From NCBI RefSeq assembly GCF_000023865.1, contig NC_013159.1, forward strand, positions 2,506,001 through 2,570,000: a stretch of 64,000 bases of DNA. The letters run 5' to 3'. This document shows, piece by piece, positions 1-8,938 of this stretch. The DNA is from Saccharomonospora viridis DSM 43017. Lineage in GTDB: Bacteria > Actinomycetota > Actinomycetes > Mycobacteriales > Pseudonocardiaceae. The stretch's first letter is position 1, and every line of letters starts with the position of its first letter. The notes under the pieces are model-generated. The model saw nothing but the letters and a program-made list of their open reading frames with translations, ran no database searches and was not told where the DNA came from. Position numbers and translations under genes: made by a program.

Positions 1-587
1 TGAGCGCGCTCTCTCTGCGCATACGACCACCTTAAGCAGCTGTCGAAGTGCGGAACTGGGTCCGAAAGTCCTTTCCCACCCTCGGTCCTCACGAACGCCG
101 GCGAGCTCTCACGACACACAGCGTGCTGGGACGACACTCTCGGTGCGACACGGCGACACCAGGATCTCTGGCCACAGCGGACAGTGACATCGATCCGCAG
201 GAGTCCCGGAACCGAACCGATCCCTCCGGCATGGCTCCGAATGAGGACACACGCGGCGTCACCGTACTCGCGGTCGCTCGAATACCTCCAAAGACGTCTT
301 CTCGTGCGTACCGTCCCTGCCACGGCGGGTGTCGTCGACCGGGGTGCTCACGGTCCCATCGTCGGCCGATCTCAGCTCAGGCGCAGGGTGATCTCACGTC
401 GATTCCCCCGTACCGGTCGTCACCGAGCGGAACGGCGATGTCCGAGCCGTGGTGCGACAGCACTCATCGAATCGACCGACGAAATCCACATGGGACTAAA
501 AGCACGGGAATCGCCGTCGGTGCCGCCCCAGCGGCGGACCACGGGGAAGGGACCCTGTATCCGGCCGGAACACCGTCCCCACGAGGA
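1..587. other. Left-edge stretch without a convincing gene
   Basis: Several long open frames cross this stretch on both strands, but their translations are Arg/Pro/Ser-rich with no recognisable domain and no good ribosome binding site, as expected of chance frames in very GC-rich DNA. I see no tRNA, repeat array or clear terminator. It probably holds the region downstream of the minus-strand gene that ends at 588, plus flanking DNA of a gene outside the window. Confidence 0.5.
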
Positions 588-896
588 TCAATCCGGATCG
601 CTACCGCCCGGCATTCCCGACAGCATGATGTGCGAGGACAGACGGGCCGCCCTGGCCACCGCGCTGTCACCCCTGGCCACCCCGGGGAGGGTGTCGTCGG
701 GATCGGCCAGACGCGGCTCCAGCTGGTGCAACAGCGAGATGAACTCATCGCCGAGTCGACCCGCCGCCTCACCGATCAATTCGGGATCGGGCCCCGCATC
801 GGGTGACGTCGTATCCGGCCGGAGCGCGGCGATGACCACCGCCGCCAGCTGTTGCGCCACCCGCTCCGCAAGGCTCTCGGAATCCGCTGTGGTCAT
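588..896 (-). CDS. Small hypothetical protein, 102 aa
   Basis: I do not recognise the family. The product is acidic and soluble, begins MTTADSESLAERVAQQL, and is mostly predicted helix with a Pro/Asp-rich stretch in the middle. No signal peptide or membrane segment is visible. The start is well supported: a GGGAGG sequence lies about 8 nt upstream of the ATG at 896. The gene follows the histidine kinase on the same strand, and the kinase's open frame runs into its first 128 bp in a different frame. It could be a small regulator or kinase partner, but nothing in the sequence says so. Confidence 0.6.
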   Translation of the reverse strand: MTTADSESLAERVAQQLAAVVIAALRPDTTSPDAGPDPELIGEAAGRLGDEFISLLHQLEPRLADPDDTLPGVARGDSAVARAARLSSHIMLSGMPGGSDPD

Positions 897-2676
897 GGTG
901 GTGTCCTCCCCCGAGGATCGGTGGACAGCATGTCAGCCCGCACCTGTTGTGTGCAGGGTCGGAAGTCACCTCTTCCGAAAGAGGTGCCCTCGCCCGTTCA
1001 CTCGCACCACCACGTCGCGGTGGTGCGGCGTCCGAGGTCGGCAACGGTGCCGTCCAGAGCAACCGCACCGTGCCGCCGTGGTCGTCGACGACCGTCTTCC
1101 CGCCGTGATCACGGCTTCGGCGGCGCAATTGCTCGAGCCACCGTGAGTCCGCCGGAACCGAGATCGGACCCGCCACGGTGATGTCGATCCTGACCGCGTC
1201 GTCGACCTCGACATCGAGCGTGATCTCCGCGGCGGTGCCGTCGTCCTGCGCCTGTCGCACGAGTCGCCGGACCGCTTCCCGGACGACGACCTCCATGTCG
1301 CGCCCCAACGACTCGGGCACGAACGTGTCCACGGCTCCCCCGATGCGCACCGACAGCGTCGGAAACCCTTGGGGCAGTACCGGTACGGCGTCGAGCAACC
1401 TCCGCCGCAGGCTGTTCTTCCCCGTCCCCACCGAGTGCAGTTCGAAGATCGAGGTGCGGATCTCCTTGACGGTCAGATCCAACCTCCGCATCGCATCACC
1501 GATGCGCTCGGCGGTGCGCGGGTCGTGCGTTTGCCTCAACGCGCCCTGCAAACTCATACTCGCCGCGAACAGGCGCTGGATGACGTGATCGTGGAGATCC
1601 TGGGCGATCCGGTCGCGGTCGGTCAGCAGGGCGACCGCCCGCTCGCTCTCCCGCTTGTCGGCGAACCGGAGCGCGAACGTGGCCTGCGCGGCGAACGAGG
1701 ACACCGCCGCGATCTGCTGTCGCGTGAATCCCGTGGCGCCGTTCTTCCGCAGGGCCACCAGGAGGCCGTGCATCCCCTCCGCGCTTCGGAGGGGGCTGAT
1801 CACGGCGGGGCCGAACTCCCGGCTGACCGAGGGAGGCAACGAAGTGGTTTCCCGGCCGAGGTCTTCCAACGTGACCGGCTCGACCATGCGCAGCACATCG
1901 GTGAGGACGGGACCCGGGATCACCAGCGCACCCTCGTCCAGGTGCCGTATCGGGTCGGACACCGCGCCCACGGACAGCGCCCCATCGGCCTCGGTGAGCA
2001 GGAGCAGCGTGGTATCGGCGTCGGAGAGCTCCTTGGCGATCTCGACGACACGCCGCAACGACCGATTCAGGGAGGCACCGCCGAGCAGTTCCGCGTTCAA
2101 AGCGGCGACGGCCTCCAACCACCGGCCCCGAACTCGAGCGCGTTCGAACAGTCGGGCGTTCTCCACCGCCACCCCGGCTGTCGCCGCCACCACGCGCAAC
2201 ACGGCTCGATCGCCGGCACTGAAGTCCCCGCCACGACGTTTGCCCCTGACATAGAGAGTGCCGACCACCTCGTCCCGCACGCGCACGGGCACGGACAGCT
2301 CCGTACTCGGATCGGGTTCGTCCTCCTGGGGTGCCGTGGTCCGGGACGGCCACATGGGGTCATGGCCCTCCACGACGGAGTCGGGGGAACCGTTCTCCGG
2401 GTCGAACATCGTGAGGGCCCCGGAGTCGGCCTCCACCAGATCCAGTGCGACGCGCACGGTACGCCGCAGGGTGGAGTCCAGTTCCAGCTCTCCGTGGATG
2501 GCGAGCACGGCGTTCAACAACGAGTGCAGCCGGTCACCGGCGGTGAGGGTCTCCGCCAGACGGCCCGGTGTGCCGGTGAGCGACTCGTCGAGTCCGAGGT
2601 CGGACCGTGTTCGGACAGCGGGTCGGGAGCGCGCGGTGTCCCGCCGGCCGCCTCCCGTGTCGGCACTGCTCGACAT
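769..2676 (-). CDS. GAF-domain sensor histidine kinase, DevS/NarL-partner type, degenerate ATPase domain
   Basis: A cytoplasmic sensor kinase of the DevS/DosS architecture. Two GAF domains (roughly residues 40-190 and 200-340, counting from MSSSADTGGG) precede a HisKA_3 dimerisation region with the phospho-acceptor motif DLHDHVIQRLF. The C-terminal HATPase region is unusual. The N-box expected as EAL-x-N-xx-RHA reads EAVRRLVRQA, so the Mg-ATP-binding Asn is Arg and the His is Gln, and no clear DxGxG box follows. The family normally ends near LLWTAPLP, but this frame stays open for about 75 more low-quality residues and overlaps the next gene; the true end is probably near 1000. An upstream in-frame start at 2748 adds 24 basic residues. 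No response regulator is adjacent, so it is an orphan or a pseudokinase. Confidence 0.75.
   Translation of the reverse strand: MSSSADTGGGRRDTARSRPAVRTRSDLGLDESLTGTPGRLAETLTAGDRLHSLLNAVLAIHGELELDSTLRRTVRVALDLVEADSGALTMFDPENGSPDSVVEGHDPMWPSRTTAPQEDEPDPSTELSVPVRVRDEVVGTLYVRGKRRGGDFSAGDRAVLRVVAATAGVAVENARLFERARVRGRWLEAVAALNAELLGGASLNRSLRRVVEIAKELSDADTTLLLLTEADGALSVGAVSDPIRHLDEGALVIPGPVLTDVLRMVEPVTLEDLGRETTSLPPSVSREFGPAVISPLRSAEGMHGLLVALRKNGATGFTRQQIAAVSSFAAQATFALRFADKRESERAVALLTDRDRIAQDLHDHVIQRLFAASMSLQGALRQTHDPRTAERIGDAMRRLDLTVKEIRTSIFELHSVGTGKNSLRRRLLDAVPVLPQGFPTLSVRIGGAVDTFVPESLGRDMEVVVREAVRRLVRQAQDDGTAAEITLDVEVDDAVRIDITVAGPISVPADSRWLEQLRRRSRDHGGKTVVDDHGGTVRLLWTAPLPTSDAAPPRRGGASERARAPLSEEVTSDPAHNRCGLTCCPPILGGGHHHDHSGFREPCGAGGATAGGGGHRRAPAGYDVTRCGARSRIDR
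967..986. terminator. 8-bp hairpin near the end of the kinase gene
   Basis: CACCTCTT and AAGAGGTG form a perfect 8-bp stem around a 4-nt loop. It lies where the kinase's family-like sequence ends and about 70 bp before the next minus-strand gene. There is no T-run, so it may be an attenuating hairpin or coincidence and not a strong terminator. Confidence 0.3.
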
Positions 2677-2896
2677 ATCGGGCGTGTACCCCGTTCGAGC
2701 ACCACCAATCCGCCCCGGCGGACGCGGAAGGGGCCGCGCCCACCGCAAGCCGGATTCCCGGCGGCACCGGCCTGAGCACTCGTCATCTCGCTGCCGTGAC
2801 GTTGACCGTCCGGTAACGGGACACTCCGGGCGTCCGCGGCCACGGATCCGGCTTCGATCAGGGAACCGGGCCGGACTCGACGACGATTCGGGAGGT

Positions 2897-3280
2897 TCAG
2901 CAGTCGCCGTCGAAACAGAAGCGGGATTCGGCGGCCTCGGTCTTCTCCACGTCGAGCGTCACCTCTTCATCGGGGGCGACGACCGCGCCCGGATCGGGGG
3001 TTTGTCGTACCACGATCCAGTTGTTGTCGTTGAACACGAACATGTGACCGTCGACCGGGACGGCTGAGACGTTCTCGATTCCCAAAGCCCGCAGGGCGTC
3101 CTCTCCGTCACTGAGCACGAGACCGCGCAGCGACGGCATGATCATCGGGTCCACGGACATCCCCGTGGTCCCGTCACCGGCCGCCCGAATCGGCAGACAC
3201 GCTCCCACCCCCAGGACAAGAGTCACGATGCCGAGAAGACCGATGACGAGGGAGGAGAGCCTGCGGTGGATCGCACACAT
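2897..3280 (-). CDS. PASTA-domain lipoprotein, 127 aa
   Basis: A small exported protein. Residues 8-28 form a hydrophobic signal segment ending in VGAC, an acceptable lipobox, so Cys28 is the probable lipidated residue. The rest is one PASTA domain (about residues 48-113, from MPSLRGLVLSDGEDAL to VTLDVEK), a fold known to bind peptidoglycan fragments or serve in protein contacts. The tail ends in FCFDGDC with two Cys. GGAGG lies 8 nt before the ATG. It stands alone between the kinase and the aldehyde dehydrogenase genes. A role at the cell wall is inferred from the domain only. Confidence 0.75.
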   Translation of the reverse strand: MCAIHRRLSSLVIGLLGIVTLVLGVGACLPIRAAGDGTTGMSVDPMIMPSLRGLVLSDGEDALRALGIENVSAVPVDGHMFVFNDNNWIVVRQTPDPGAVVAPDEEVTLDVEKTEAAESRFCFDGDC

Positions 3281-3449
3281 GGCGTGACCTCCGGCGAAGG
3301 AGGGGAGGGGGCATGTCCACCGTTGCGGCCCCGAAATCGTCCGGAGCCTGCTGAGGCGTTCCGGCGTGTCCCCGCCGGGCGCTTCAGCCGTTCCGCACCC
3401 CTATAGTGGCACATTCACCGGATCAGGTCACGCTTGTGAGCGAGTCGAT

Positions 3450-4919
3450 TCAACGCGCGAACCACCGCTGTGGTTCGGGGGCCGTGTTCTCGTAGATGTG
3501 TTTGGCCTCCTGGTATTCGGCCAGTCCCGCGTGTCCCAGTTCCCGGCCGACACCCGAACGCTTGAAACCGCCCCATTCGGCCTGCGGCAGGTACGGGCCG
3601 AAGTCGTTGATCCACACGGTGCCGTGCCGCAGTTTGCGGGCCACGTACTCGGCTTTGCGCGTGTCACTCGTCCACACCGCCCCGGCCAAGCCGTAGGTCG
3701 TGTCGTTACCGATACGTACGGCTTCCTCGACGCTGGAGAACCGTTCCACGGTCATGATCGGACCGAACGTCTCCTCCTGCACCACCCGCATGTCGCTTCG
3801 GCACTCGTCGAACACGGTGGGCAGATAGAAGAATCCCTGGCTCAACGCGGGTTCCTCAGGCCTTCGACCGCCGGCGAGCAGCCACGCGCCTTCCTCGATA
3901 CCGATCTGCACATAGCGTTCCACCTTCGCACGATGCTCGGCCGATACCAACGGGCCGCTCTCGGTGTCGGAATCGAGACCGTTCCCGAGCTTGATCCGCT
4001 CCGCCCGCTTCACCAATTCGGCTACGAACCGTTCGTGCAGCGAGTTCTCCACCACCAATCGGGTTCCGGCCGAACACACCTGACCCGCATGGAAGAACAC
4101 CGCGATGAGCGCGTAATCGATGGCGGACTCGAAATCGGCGTCGGCGAACACGATGTTCGGGTTCTTGCCGCCGAGCTCCAAGGCCACCCGCTTCACCGTG
4201 CCCGCCGCCGCACTCATGATCGAACGACCGGTCTCCAGGCCGCCCGTGAACGACACGAGATCCACCTGTGGACTCTCCACAAGCGTCGACCCCACCGGGT
4301 CACCCGGGCCCAGCACGAGGTTCACCACCCCTGGTGGCGTGCCCGCCTCCTCGAGGAGCTCCACCAACTTGATGGTGGTCAAGGGGGTGATCTCGCTGGG
4401 CTTGAGGACCATCGTGTTGCCCGCCGCCAACGCGGGGGCCACCTTCCACGACATCTGCAGCAACGGGTAGTTCCACGGCGCGATCAACGCGCAGACACCC
4501 ACCGGTTCGTACACCACGCGGCTGCGTACGGCCGGATTCCCCGCATCGACGAGTCGACCGGGGTCGGATTCGGCCTGCGCGGCGTAGTACTCGAACACCG
4601 CGGTGACATCGTCCACGTCGATGCCGCTTTCCACCAGGGTCTTGCCCGTGTCGAGCGTCTCCAGTCTCGCGATCTCCGCCCGGTCACGTTGCAACAACTC
4701 CGCGATGCGGTGGAGCAACCGTGATCGACGACGGGCTGTCCACTCACCCCATTGGCTGTCGTCGAAGGCCACCCGTGCCGCGCGGATAGCGGCGTTCGCG
4801 TCGGCGGAGTCACCTTCGTCGACCGTACGTATCACCGACTGGTCGTAGGGATTGACGACCTCCCGGGTCGCTCCTGCGGACGCGGACGTCCAACGCCCGT
4901 CAATGAACAGAGTGGACAT
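3450..4919 (-). CDS. betB: Betaine-aldehyde dehydrogenase-like NAD(P)-dependent aldehyde dehydrogenase, 489 aa
   Basis: An aldehyde dehydrogenase of the BADH/GbsA group, which oxidises betaine aldehyde to glycine betaine. The whole ALDH fold is present: APWNYPL in the Rossmann region, FTGGLETGRSI, the general-base motif LELGGKNPN, the catalytic Cys in HAGQVCSAGTR, and EETFGPI. The frame is open far upstream, but the start at 4919 is chosen because AGAAGGTGA sits 5-8 nt before this ATG and the homologous protein begins MSTLFIDGRW. It is divergent from a BCCT transporter 172 bp away, the usual partner for choline/betaine metabolism. No choline dehydrogenase or oxidase gene lies beside it, so the exact substrate is inferred; another amino-aldehyde is possible. 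Confidence 0.8.
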   Translation of the reverse strand: MSTLFIDGRWTSASAGATREVVNPYDQSVIRTVDEGDSADANAAIRAARVAFDDSQWGEWTARRRSRLLHRIAELLQRDRAEIARLETLDTGKTLVESGIDVDDVTAVFEYYAAQAESDPGRLVDAGNPAVRSRVVYEPVGVCALIAPWNYPLLQMSWKVAPALAAGNTMVLKPSEITPLTTIKLVELLEEAGTPPGVVNLVLGPGDPVGSTLVESPQVDLVSFTGGLETGRSIMSAAAGTVKRVALELGGKNPNIVFADADFESAIDYALIAVFFHAGQVCSAGTRLVVENSLHERFVAELVKRAERIKLGNGLDSDTESGPLVSAEHRAKVERYVQIGIEEGAWLLAGGRRPEEPALSQGFFYLPTVFDECRSDMRVVQEETFGPIMTVERFSSVEEAVRIGNDTTYGLAGAVWTSDTRKAEYVARKLRHGTVWINDFGPYLPQAEWGGFKRSGVGRELGHAGLAEYQEAKHIYENTAPEPQRWFAR

Positions 4920-5091
4920 ACAGGTCACCTTCTCTGCGGTGAGCACCGTGGCCAGCGCGATGTCGTCGGTCTCGTTACGGTTGAAGGCGTGTTTACCAAG
5001 CCCCACTGCAGACCATAAAGGCCCGCATCCCCATGCACAGGACGAGCAAACCACGTGAGGGACGGGTTCACTCCTAGAACCGGGGAACGGA

Positions 5092-7248
5092 ATGGACCGA
5101 ATGGAGACAGGCGGCGAGGACGAGTCCGAACGGACGCGCTCACTGTCTACTCGGGATGAAATGGGAAGAAGCGGTGGGCTGAAGCGACTGGTGTTCCTGG
5201 GCTCGGCGACGGCGATCATCGCGTTGTCGGCCTGGGCGATCATCACCCCGGACGGCGCCTCGCACGTCATCGGTACCGCCGTCACGTGGGTCTCTTCCAA
5301 TCTCGGCTGGTACTACTTCCTCGTCGCCACGCTCTACCTGGCGTTCGTGGTCTTCGTGGCGGTGTCGCGGTACGGCTCGGTGAAACTCGGCCCGGAGCAC
5401 TCCACTCCCGACTACGGGGTGTTCTCGTGGGCCGCCATGCTGTTCGCCGCGGGGATCGGCATCGATCTGATGTTCTTCTCCGTGGCCGGACCGGTGAGCC
5501 ACTACCTCGCCCCGCCTGGAGGCGAGGGACAGACCGTGGAGGCCGCACGGCAGGCGGTCGTATGGACCCTGTTCCACTACGGCATCACCGGATGGTCGAT
5601 GTACGCTCTGATGGGACTGGCGCTCGCATACTTCTCGTTCCGCTACCGTCTTCCCCTGGCGATCCGCTCCGCCCTGTACCCCATCATCGGCAAACGCATC
5701 CACGGCCGCTTCGGCGACACCGTGGACATCGCCGCCATCCTCGGTACGGTCTTCGGCATCTCGGTATCACTCGGGATCGGTGTCGTTCAGCTCAACTACG
5801 GGCTGAACTTCATGTTCGGCATCCCCGAGGGAATCGCCGCCCAGATCGGTCTGATCATTCTGGCCGCCTTCATGGCCACCGCTTCCGCGGTGTCGGGTGT
5901 GGACAAGGGGATCCGCAGACTCTCGCAGCTCAACGTCATTCTCGCGGGAATCCTGATGTTGTACATACTCGTGCTGGGCGATCCGGCGAGTCTGCTCAAC
6001 GCCTTGATCCTCAACATCGGCGACTACATCAGCCGGCTCCCGGCGATGACCTTGAACACCTTCGCCTACGACGAACCGTTCCCGATCGAGTGGCTCAACG
6101 ACTGGACGTTGTTCTTCTGGGCGTGGTGGATCGCCTGGGCCCCGTTCGTGGGCCTGTTCCTGGCGCGGATCTCACGGGGCCGCACCATCCGACAGTTCGT
6201 GGCCGCCACCCTCGTCGTACCGTTCCTGTTCACCCTCACGTTCCTGTCGGTACTGGGCAACAGCGCGCTCAGCGTGGTGCGGCAGGGCAACCTCGAATTC
6301 GGCACCACGGCCATGGAGATGCCCGAACGGGGTTTCTACGGGCTCCTCGCCCAGTACCCGGGCGTCGTCTTCAGCGCGAGCGTGGCCACGTTCGTCGGCC
6401 TGTTGCTGTACGTGACCTCGGCCGACTCCGGGGCGTTGGTGATGGCCAACCTCAGTTCCCGGCTGCCCACTCCCCTCACGGACGCCAAACCGTGGCTGCG
6501 TGTCTTCTGGGCCATGGCGACCGGACTTCTCACCATGGCCATGCTCATCGTCGGCGGCGTGGACGCGCTCACCAGCGCCACCATCATCATGGGGTTGCCG
6601 TTCTCGGTCGTGATGCTGCTGATCACCTGGGGACTGCACAAGGCGTTGCGGGTGGAACGTTTCCGCAGGGAGGCGATGGTCGCCACGTTGCCTTCGTCGC
6701 TGTCGGTGCGCACCGTCTCCCTGCCGGGGGAAGGACCGAGCGCCTGGCGACACCGGTTGGCGCGAGCGCTCAGCCACCCCAACAAACGCGCGGCGAGAAG
6801 GTTCTTGACCGACGTGTGCCGACCCGCGTTGCAGGAGGTGACCGAGGAATTGCGGACCCGGGACGTCGAGGCGAGCTTGAGTGAGGACATCGACCCCGAG
6901 ACCGGGTTACCGCGCCTGACGCTGCGGGTGCCGATGGGAACCGAGCACTCCTTCGGCTACCGACTGTATCCCGTGCGGCGCGCCACGCCTTCGTACGCCA
7001 TGCGGGCGGTGACCGCGGACGACACCTACTACCGGGTCGAGGTCCATCTGCCCGAGGGTGGGCAGGGCTACGACGTCATGGGCTACACCCGGGAGCAACT
7101 CATCGGTGACGTCCTCGACCAGTACGAACGCCACCTGGAGTTCCTGCGGTTGCATCGGGAGGCCGAAGCCGGGGAGGTGCTGCCCGACTACACGCCTCAG
7201 ACCTCGGACCCGGACAACGAACCCCCGCTGCGTCGGGATTCCGATTGA
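5092..7248 (+). CDS. betT: BCCT-family choline/betaine transporter, BetT type with long C-terminal tail, 718 aa
   Basis: A sodium- or proton-coupled transporter of quaternary ammonium compounds in the cytoplasmic membrane. About 12 membrane segments span residues 30-530, and the BCCT signature with clustered tryptophans (FFWAWWIAWAPFVGLFLARI) is intact. A hydrophilic cytoplasmic tail of about 180 residues follows, ending PPLRRDSD. Such tails mark the BetT subgroup and act in osmotic sensing in characterised members. The ATG at 5092 gives a hydrophilic N-terminus before the first membrane segment. The divergent aldehyde dehydrogenase suggests import of choline or betaine aldehyde precursors for conversion to glycine betaine. 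Substrate is inferred from subgroup and neighbour. Confidence 0.85.
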   Translation: MDRMETGGEDESERTRSLSTRDEMGRSGGLKRLVFLGSATAIIALSAWAIITPDGASHVIGTAVTWVSSNLGWYYFLVATLYLAFVVFVAVSRYGSVKLGPEHSTPDYGVFSWAAMLFAAGIGIDLMFFSVAGPVSHYLAPPGGEGQTVEAARQAVVWTLFHYGITGWSMYALMGLALAYFSFRYRLPLAIRSALYPIIGKRIHGRFGDTVDIAAILGTVFGISVSLGIGVVQLNYGLNFMFGIPEGIAAQIGLIILAAFMATASAVSGVDKGIRRLSQLNVILAGILMLYILVLGDPASLLNALILNIGDYISRLPAMTLNTFAYDEPFPIEWLNDWTLFFWAWWIAWAPFVGLFLARISRGRTIRQFVAATLVVPFLFTLTFLSVLGNSALSVVRQGNLEFGTTAMEMPERGFYGLLAQYPGVVFSASVATFVGLLLYVTSADSGALVMANLSSRLPTPLTDAKPWLRVFWAMATGLLTMAMLIVGGVDALTSATIIMGLPFSVVMLLITWGLHKALRVERFRREAMVATLPSSLSVRTVSLPGEGPSAWRHRLARALSHPNKRAARRFLTDVCRPALQEVTEELRTRDVEASLSEDIDPETGLPRLTLRVPMGTEHSFGYRLYPVRRATPSYAMRAVTADDTYYRVEVHLPEGGQGYDVMGYTREQLIGDVLDQYERHLEFLRLHREAEAGEVLPDYTPQTSDPDNEPPLRRDSD

Positions 7249-7264
7249 TCGCGAGAACCCGGGG

Positions 7265-8803
7265 TCATTCGCTCGCGGCCAACGCGATCAACAGGGCGAG
7301 TCGGGTCCTCGGGTCGTCGAGGTCCCACTTCACCAGCTCGCTGATCCTACGCATGCGGTAGCGGACGGTGTTCGGATGCACGTCGAGTGTCGCGGCCGCC
7401 GCGCCGAGGTCACCTTGCGTCTCCAACCACGCCCGGAGCGTCGCCACGTACCGGGTGTTGTGGGCGGCGTCGTGCCGGGTCAGTTCCACGATCGGACCCC
7501 GGGTGGGTTGTCTGCCGGCCTCCGCGGCCGTGCGCAACCGTTGCAAGAGGATCTCGTGCCACGCCTCGTCGTACTCCACGGGTGCGCGATGGGGTTGGGT
7601 GACGTGCAGGGCCAAGCACTCCTCCGCCTCTCGTTTCCCAGCGGGAAGTTCGCTCAGCTCGCACACACCTCCGATACCCGCCGAGACCGTGACGTGCGCG
7701 GGCAGTGCCCGGACCAGTTCGTCCACCCAGTCCCGCGCGGGCGTCGGATCGTCCCCGCAGGGCAGCAGTGTGTAGACGGTGTTGCCGAACAACGTGCTGC
7801 GGCCGGGCCGGGACCACCCGAATCCCGTGGTCGCCCGGTCGTAGGCGAGCAGCACGGCCGCGTGTCGCTCGTCGTCGGCATGGGCCTGCAGGGCCACCAC
7901 TCGGAAGGTCTCCGGTGGTAAGCCGAGCTTGCCACACACCGCCGCCGCGTCGGGCGTGCCGTCCAACAGCTCGACGACGAGTTCCGATTCCACCTGCCGC
8001 TCCAGGTCGGCGCTCACCCTCGACCGCAGCAGGTGCAACGCGACCGCCTCGGCACCGTCCCGCAACTCCCGTAACCGGGCCCCGGTGAGCGGCTCGTCAC
8101 ACGTGACCCACACCGAGCCGAGCAACTCCCGGCCCGCCCGCACACCCGCCACCATGCGGCCCCGCAGCCCGTGTTCCGGCGACGGTGCCACGAACAGCGG
8201 CTCGTCGGACGTGGCCAGATGTCGGAACACACCGCGTTGCTCGAACAGTTTCCGCACCGGCTCCGACACCCGTCGGCCCAGGATGGTGTCCAGGCGTGCC
8301 GGGTCCGCTCCCTGCTGTAGCGACGAATAGGCGACCACCCGGGACAGCCGGTCCTCGATGGTGACCTGCCCTTCCACCGTGGAGGCGATGGCATCGGCCA
8401 GTGCGAACAGATCGCTCGGCCCTCTGCCCGACTCGGCTTCGCCGCCTTCCAACACCAGGCCGTAGACCACGCCGCACACCTGACTCCACGACACCGCGGA
8501 ATCCACGACCAGCACCGTCACCCCGTGTTCGGCGGCTGTCGTCGCCACCTCCCGCACATCGCTCGCGGAATCCCCGGGGTCGTGCACCAGCACCACGACC
8601 GCCTGCGCGGCGATCGCCAGCCCGACCGCGCGGGACAGGTCACGCACACCGACGGCCAACACCGCGTCCCCCACGGACACCGTGGGCTCCGCAGGGTCAT
8701 GGACGACGACACTGTGCAACTCGGCGTCCCTCGTGGGCACGCTCGCCAACGGGCGGACCCCGTAACCACTCAGGACGTTGATGAGCCGATCGAGTGTGAC
8801 CAT
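7265..8803 (-). CDS. PucR-family transcriptional regulator, 512 aa
   Basis: A helix-turn-helix activator of the PucR/CdaR class. The N-terminal PucR-like ligand-binding domain (about residues 1-125) begins MVTLDRLINVLSGYGVRP, followed by a GGDEF-like middle domain and the C-terminal HTH_30 domain (DLGAAAATLDVHPNTVRYRMRRI). The ATG at 8803 is preferred over an upstream in-frame start because GAGGAAG lies about 8 nt upstream and PucR proteins start with this sequence. It is transcribed away from the DadA-like oxidoreductase across a 135-bp shared promoter region that contains an imperfect palindrome. Regulators of this family often control the divergent catabolic gene, which is the inferred role here. 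Confidence 0.85.
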   Translation of the reverse strand: MVTLDRLINVLSGYGVRPLASVPTRDAELHSVVVHDPAEPTVSVGDAVLAVGVRDLSRAVGLAIAAQAVVVLVHDPGDSASDVREVATTAAEHGVTVLVVDSAVSWSQVCGVVYGLVLEGGEAESGRGPSDLFALADAIASTVEGQVTIEDRLSRVVAYSSLQQGADPARLDTILGRRVSEPVRKLFEQRGVFRHLATSDEPLFVAPSPEHGLRGRMVAGVRAGRELLGSVWVTCDEPLTGARLRELRDGAEAVALHLLRSRVSADLERQVESELVVELLDGTPDAAAVCGKLGLPPETFRVVALQAHADDERHAAVLLAYDRATTGFGWSRPGRSTLFGNTVYTLLPCGDDPTPARDWVDELVRALPAHVTVSAGIGGVCELSELPAGKREAEECLALHVTQPHRAPVEYDEAWHEILLQRLRTAAEAGRQPTRGPIVELTRHDAAHNTRYVATLRAWLETQGDLGAAAATLDVHPNTVRYRMRRISELVKWDLDDPRTRLALLIALAASE

Positions 8804-8850
8804 TCCGTAAGTCTTCCTCGATGAACGTCGCGGACAAAGGACATGCGCCA

Positions 8851-8871
8851 GTTTGTGTCGTTCCGACAAAC
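8851..8871. promoter_or_regulatory. Imperfect palindrome between pucR-type gene and DadA-like gene
   Basis: GTTTGTGTCG and CGACAAAC face each other across a short centre in the 135-bp divergent intergenic region. The arms match except for one bulged base. Position and symmetry suggest the PucR-type operator, but binding is inferred only. Confidence 0.4.
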
Positions 8872-8938
8872 GCGCTGTGCACGTGGTCCGTCACCCTGAA
8901 AGTGCAACGGTGCAGACAGACCTAGGAGGCAGGCGGTC

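Noticed and set aside
2258-3067. Plus-strand frames opposite the histidine kinase (including 1369-2775)
   Set aside because: They are antisense shadows with no domain; the minus-strand GAF/HisKA_3 protein is the real gene.
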